64,000 nucleotides of DNA from Actinomycetota bacterium (lineage in GTDB: Bacteria; Actinomycetota; Actinomycetes; S36-B12; GCA-2699445), in contig JAGQTY010000001.1 of NCBI GenBank assembly GCA_020438795.1, positions 62,001-126,000 of the forward strand. Reading direction: 5' to 3'. The stretch's first letter is position 1. Every line of letters starts with the position of its first letter. The notes beneath the pieces are model-generated. The model made no database searches. It was not told the origin of the DNA and saw nothing but the letters and a program-made list of their open reading frames with translations. Below are positions 62,362 to 64,000 of the stretch, piece by piece. The position numbers were made by a program, and so were the translations under genes.

Positions 62362-63257
62362 AGCGAGATGCCTGCCGGTGCGAGGTCTGCAGCCAACTGC
62401 TGTCGCTGCTCGGAATCTGCCGCAAGCAGCGGCAACCGAAGTGGACCGCCCCCCGCGCGCCCCAGCGCATCGAGGGCGGCCTTGACCATGATGGCCCCCT
62501 GAGTCCGGGTCATGATGCCCACCGTGACGGGCACCATCGACTCACTGATGGCGCGCGCCTGCTCCACCTCACCGGACAGGAAGGCGCTGCGCATCTCCAC
62601 GAGCCGGTCTGCCATGAGATGACCGATGACGCTCACGAACCCGACCGCACCCACGCTGAGCAGTGGCAGGTTCAGGGCGTCGTCGCCGGAGTAGTAGATC
62701 ATGTCGCTGCGGGCCATGACCTCCTGTGCAGCGAACGGGTCCCCCTTGGCATCCTTGTTCGCCACGATCCGCGGATGCTCGGCCAGCCGCAGCAGCGTCT
62801 CGGTCCGGATCGGAACGCCGGCCCGACCAGGGATGTCGTAGAGCATCACCGGGGTGTCAGTGGCGTCGGCGATGGTGGTGAAGTGCGCCAGGAGCCCCGC
62901 CTGGGGCGGCTTGTTGTAGTACGGGGTCACGAGCAGCAGGCCGTCGGCCCCCGCCTTCTCCGCGGCCCGGGCCAGCTCCAGGGAGTGGTGGGTGTCGTTG
63001 CTGCCGGCACCGGCCACGATGCTGGCCCGGTCGCCGACCGTGTCGACGACGACCCGCAGAATCTCGGACTTCTCCTCGTCCGTGGTGGTCGGGCTCTCCC
63101 CGGTCGTCCCGTTGACGACCAGACCGTCGTTCCCCAGTTCCACCAGGTCGCTGGCGAGTTGCGCCACCGCCTCGTAGTCCACCGAGCCCTCCGGCTTGAA
63201 CGGAGTGACCATAGCGGTGAGGACTGTACCGAACGGGGTCTGCGGATTTCTCGCCAT
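62358..63257 (-). CDS. dapA: 4-hydroxy-tetrahydrodipicolinate synthase
   Basis: A 299-residue TIM-barrel lyase. ATG 63257 begins PQTPFGTVLTAMVTPF as in the family; the upstream frame is spurious. VVNGTTGESPTTTDEE (Thr pair), LLVTPYYNKPPQAG (Tyr) and IVANKDAKGD with the Schiff-base Lys are present. It condenses pyruvate with aspartate semialdehyde for lysine and diaminopimelate. TACTCT (63264-63269) is six bases before ATG; the GGAGG in that gap is one base from ATG and cannot be a ribosome site. Coupled to rnj by a GTGA overlap. Confidence 0.96.
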   Translation of the reverse strand: MARNPQTPFGTVLTAMVTPFKPEGSVDYEAVAQLASDLVELGNDGLVVNGTTGESPTTTDEEKSEILRVVVDTVGDRASIVAGAGSNDTHHSLELARAAEKAGADGLLLVTPYYNKPPQAGLLAHFTTIADATDTPVMLYDIPGRAGVPIRTETLLRLAEHPRIVANKDAKGDPFAAQEVMARSDMIYYSGDDALNLPLLSVGAVGFVSVIGHLMADRLVEMRSAFLSGEVEQARAISESMVPVTVGIMTRTQGAIMVKAALDALGRAGGGPLRLPLLAADSEQRQQLAADLAPAGISL

Positions 63258-63263
63258 GCCTCC

Positions 63264-63269
63264 AGAGTA
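63264..63269 (-). promoter_or_regulatory. -10 element of a leaderless dapA-rnj transcript
   Basis: TACTCT on the minus strand, six bases before the dapA ATG. Confidence 0.5.
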
Positions 63270-63317
63270 GAGCGTGCCGCCCGGCAGGCGAACGCCGTCC
63301 GGCCCGAGTTTCGTCAC

Positions 63318-64000
63318 TCAGTTGTTCGGGTAGGGCGAGGACCGCTCCGGTATGGGTCCGGCCACGTCGGCCCGCTCGACCCAGGTCTTGGCGGCCATGT
63401 CCTGCCAGGTGCGGTTCTGGGTGTCCCACAGCGGCCAGAGGTAGTCCAGGATCACCGCCATACTGAAGGCGATACCAAGGAACGGAATGTTGCCCAGCCA
63501 GCCCAGACCGTTGGGGATCAGCCAGCGGATGAACGCGACACCCATGGTCGGTGGCTGCCGCCCGGCGGTCACCTTGCGGATGCTCACGATTCGGTCGCCC
63601 ACGGTCTGCCCGGACCGGGCCACAAGAATGACACCGTTGATGATGCTGAGGATCAGGGATGTGATCAGGGCAACGACGAACAGGGTGACGAAGCCTGACC
63701 CGAACAGGTCCATGAACTCCTCCACCGAAGGCTGATAGCCGGGGTTGCTCTCGATCTTCTCCAAGAGTTCATCCCACTTGTCGGTCTGCACCAGGTCGTT
63801 GAACGCTCCCGACAACGCACCGACGATGACCACCACCACAACCGTGATGATGCCGATCCCGAGCGAGTCGATCAGATAGCCGCCGGCGCGGCGCCACCAT
63901 CCCGACAGCATCTGACCGTCCGGCCCCCAGACCACGCGAGGGTCTCCCGCACCGGCGGCGGTGACGGCGGGGGCTGCCTGCCCCCAGTTGTACGGTGTGG
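63318..64000 (-). CDS. RDD-family membrane protein (5' part cut by window edge)
   Basis: The frame stays open from the stop at 63318 through GTG 63935 to the window end, reading TPYNWGQAAPAVTAAGAGDP and VVWGPDGQMLSGWWRRAGG, so the gene starts outside. The RDD domain has RRAGGYLIDSLGIGI (Arg-Asp), three or four membrane segments and a loop with SGQTVGDRIVSIRKV and VAFIRWLI. RDD proteins often have Pro/Gly/Tyr-rich N-termini, as hinted here. Function unknown; some are linked to Na+/H+ exchange. It lies 60 bases upstream of dapA on the same strand. Confidence 0.85.
   Translation of the reverse strand, partial: TPYNWGQAAPAVTAAGAGDPRVVWGPDGQMLSGWWRRAGGYLIDSLGIGIITVVVVVIVGALSGAFNDLVQTDKWDELLEKIESNPGYQPSVEEFMDLFGSGFVTLFVVALITSLILSIINGVILVARSGQTVGDRIVSIRKVTAGRQPPTMGVAFIRWLIPNGLGWLGNIPFLGIAFSMAVILDYLWPLWDTQNRTWQDMAAKTWVERADVAGPIPERSSPYPNN

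Noticed and set aside
63258..63263. GGAGGC directly before the dapA ATG as a Shine-Dalgarno
   Set aside because: One base from the start codon is too close to function; it is better read as the spacer between TACTCT and a leaderless start.

Overview
This window is chromosomal DNA from a high-GC actinobacterium (phylum Actinomycetota), about 64 kb, densely coded, with 54 protein genes. The placement rests on actinobacteria-restricted families (DUF3000, DUF3159, DUF3710, DUF3093, DUF4193, DUF5998, SepH, WhiI-like regulator, sucrase-ferredoxin-like protein), the coproporphyrin-dependent heme pathway, and gene order. From memory, the order hemQ-cgoX-hemE-DUF3000-(whiI)-rnd-(fadA-fadB)-dxs-...-methyltransferase-APC permease-trkA-trkA-DUF3159-OB-fold-hydrolase-DUF3710-dut-DUF3093-DUF4193-suhB ... 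cinA-pgsA-rimO-ftsK-rnj-dapA matches the backbone of Mycobacterium and Streptomyces chromosomes. I cannot name genus or species. I see no tRNA, rRNA, insertion sequence, CRISPR array or prophage. No gene-free stretch exceeds 300 bases; the longest are 7020-7260 and 46106-46338. Two genes run off the edges: hemQ on the left and an RDD-family membrane protein on the right. Layout: (1) 1-4.2 kb, heme synthesis: hemE, cgoX, a DUF2752 membrane protein and hemQ, with a lipid-anchored polysaccharide deacetylase set among them; coproporphyrin ferrochelatase cpfC lies further on at 30.8 kb, so four enzymes of the coproporphyrin branch are present. (2) 4.4-10.6 kb, DUF3000, a WhiI-like atypical response regulator, RNase D, and the fatty-acid beta-oxidation pair fadA-fadB behind a palindromic operator candidate. 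(3) 10.6-14.9 kb, two overlapping cyclic-di-GMP genes with complementary damage: one keeps a good EAL site but has a broken GGDEF, the other keeps GGDEF but has a broken EAL. (4) 15-31.8 kb, housekeeping: dxs, acnA, RNA methyltransferase, APC permease, two TrkA/RCK proteins, dut, suhB, cpfC and several conserved actinobacterial proteins of unknown role. (5) 32-42 kb, MFS transporter, sepH, phosphodiesterase-like protein, DUF5998, a GNAT/acyl-CoA synthetase fusion, parC and an iron-sulfur protein. (6) 42-49 kb, an accessory envelope block: a 1350-residue mosaic protein (secreted seven-unit beta-propeller, two FN3 domains, Pro/Ser/Thr linker, then a large polytopic membrane domain), two lipoproteins (one also propeller plus FN3) and an APH-type kinase. 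(7) 49-64 kb, thioredoxin-like protein, ferredoxin/flavodoxin-NADP reductase, cinA-pgsA-rimO, a secreted alpha/beta hydrolase, ftsK, an NHEJ cassette (ku diverging from separate ligase and polymerase genes), rnj and dapA. A theme across the window is apparent leaderless transcription: many first-in-unit genes carry TANNNT exactly 6-7 bases before the start codon and no Shine-Dalgarno, while genes inside units mostly use 1-4 base stop/start overlaps. This pattern settled several start choices. The best candidates for something new are the 1350-residue propeller/membrane protein, the paired half-dead cyclic-di-GMP enzymes, and the split NHEJ genes whose start codons abut with no space between them.
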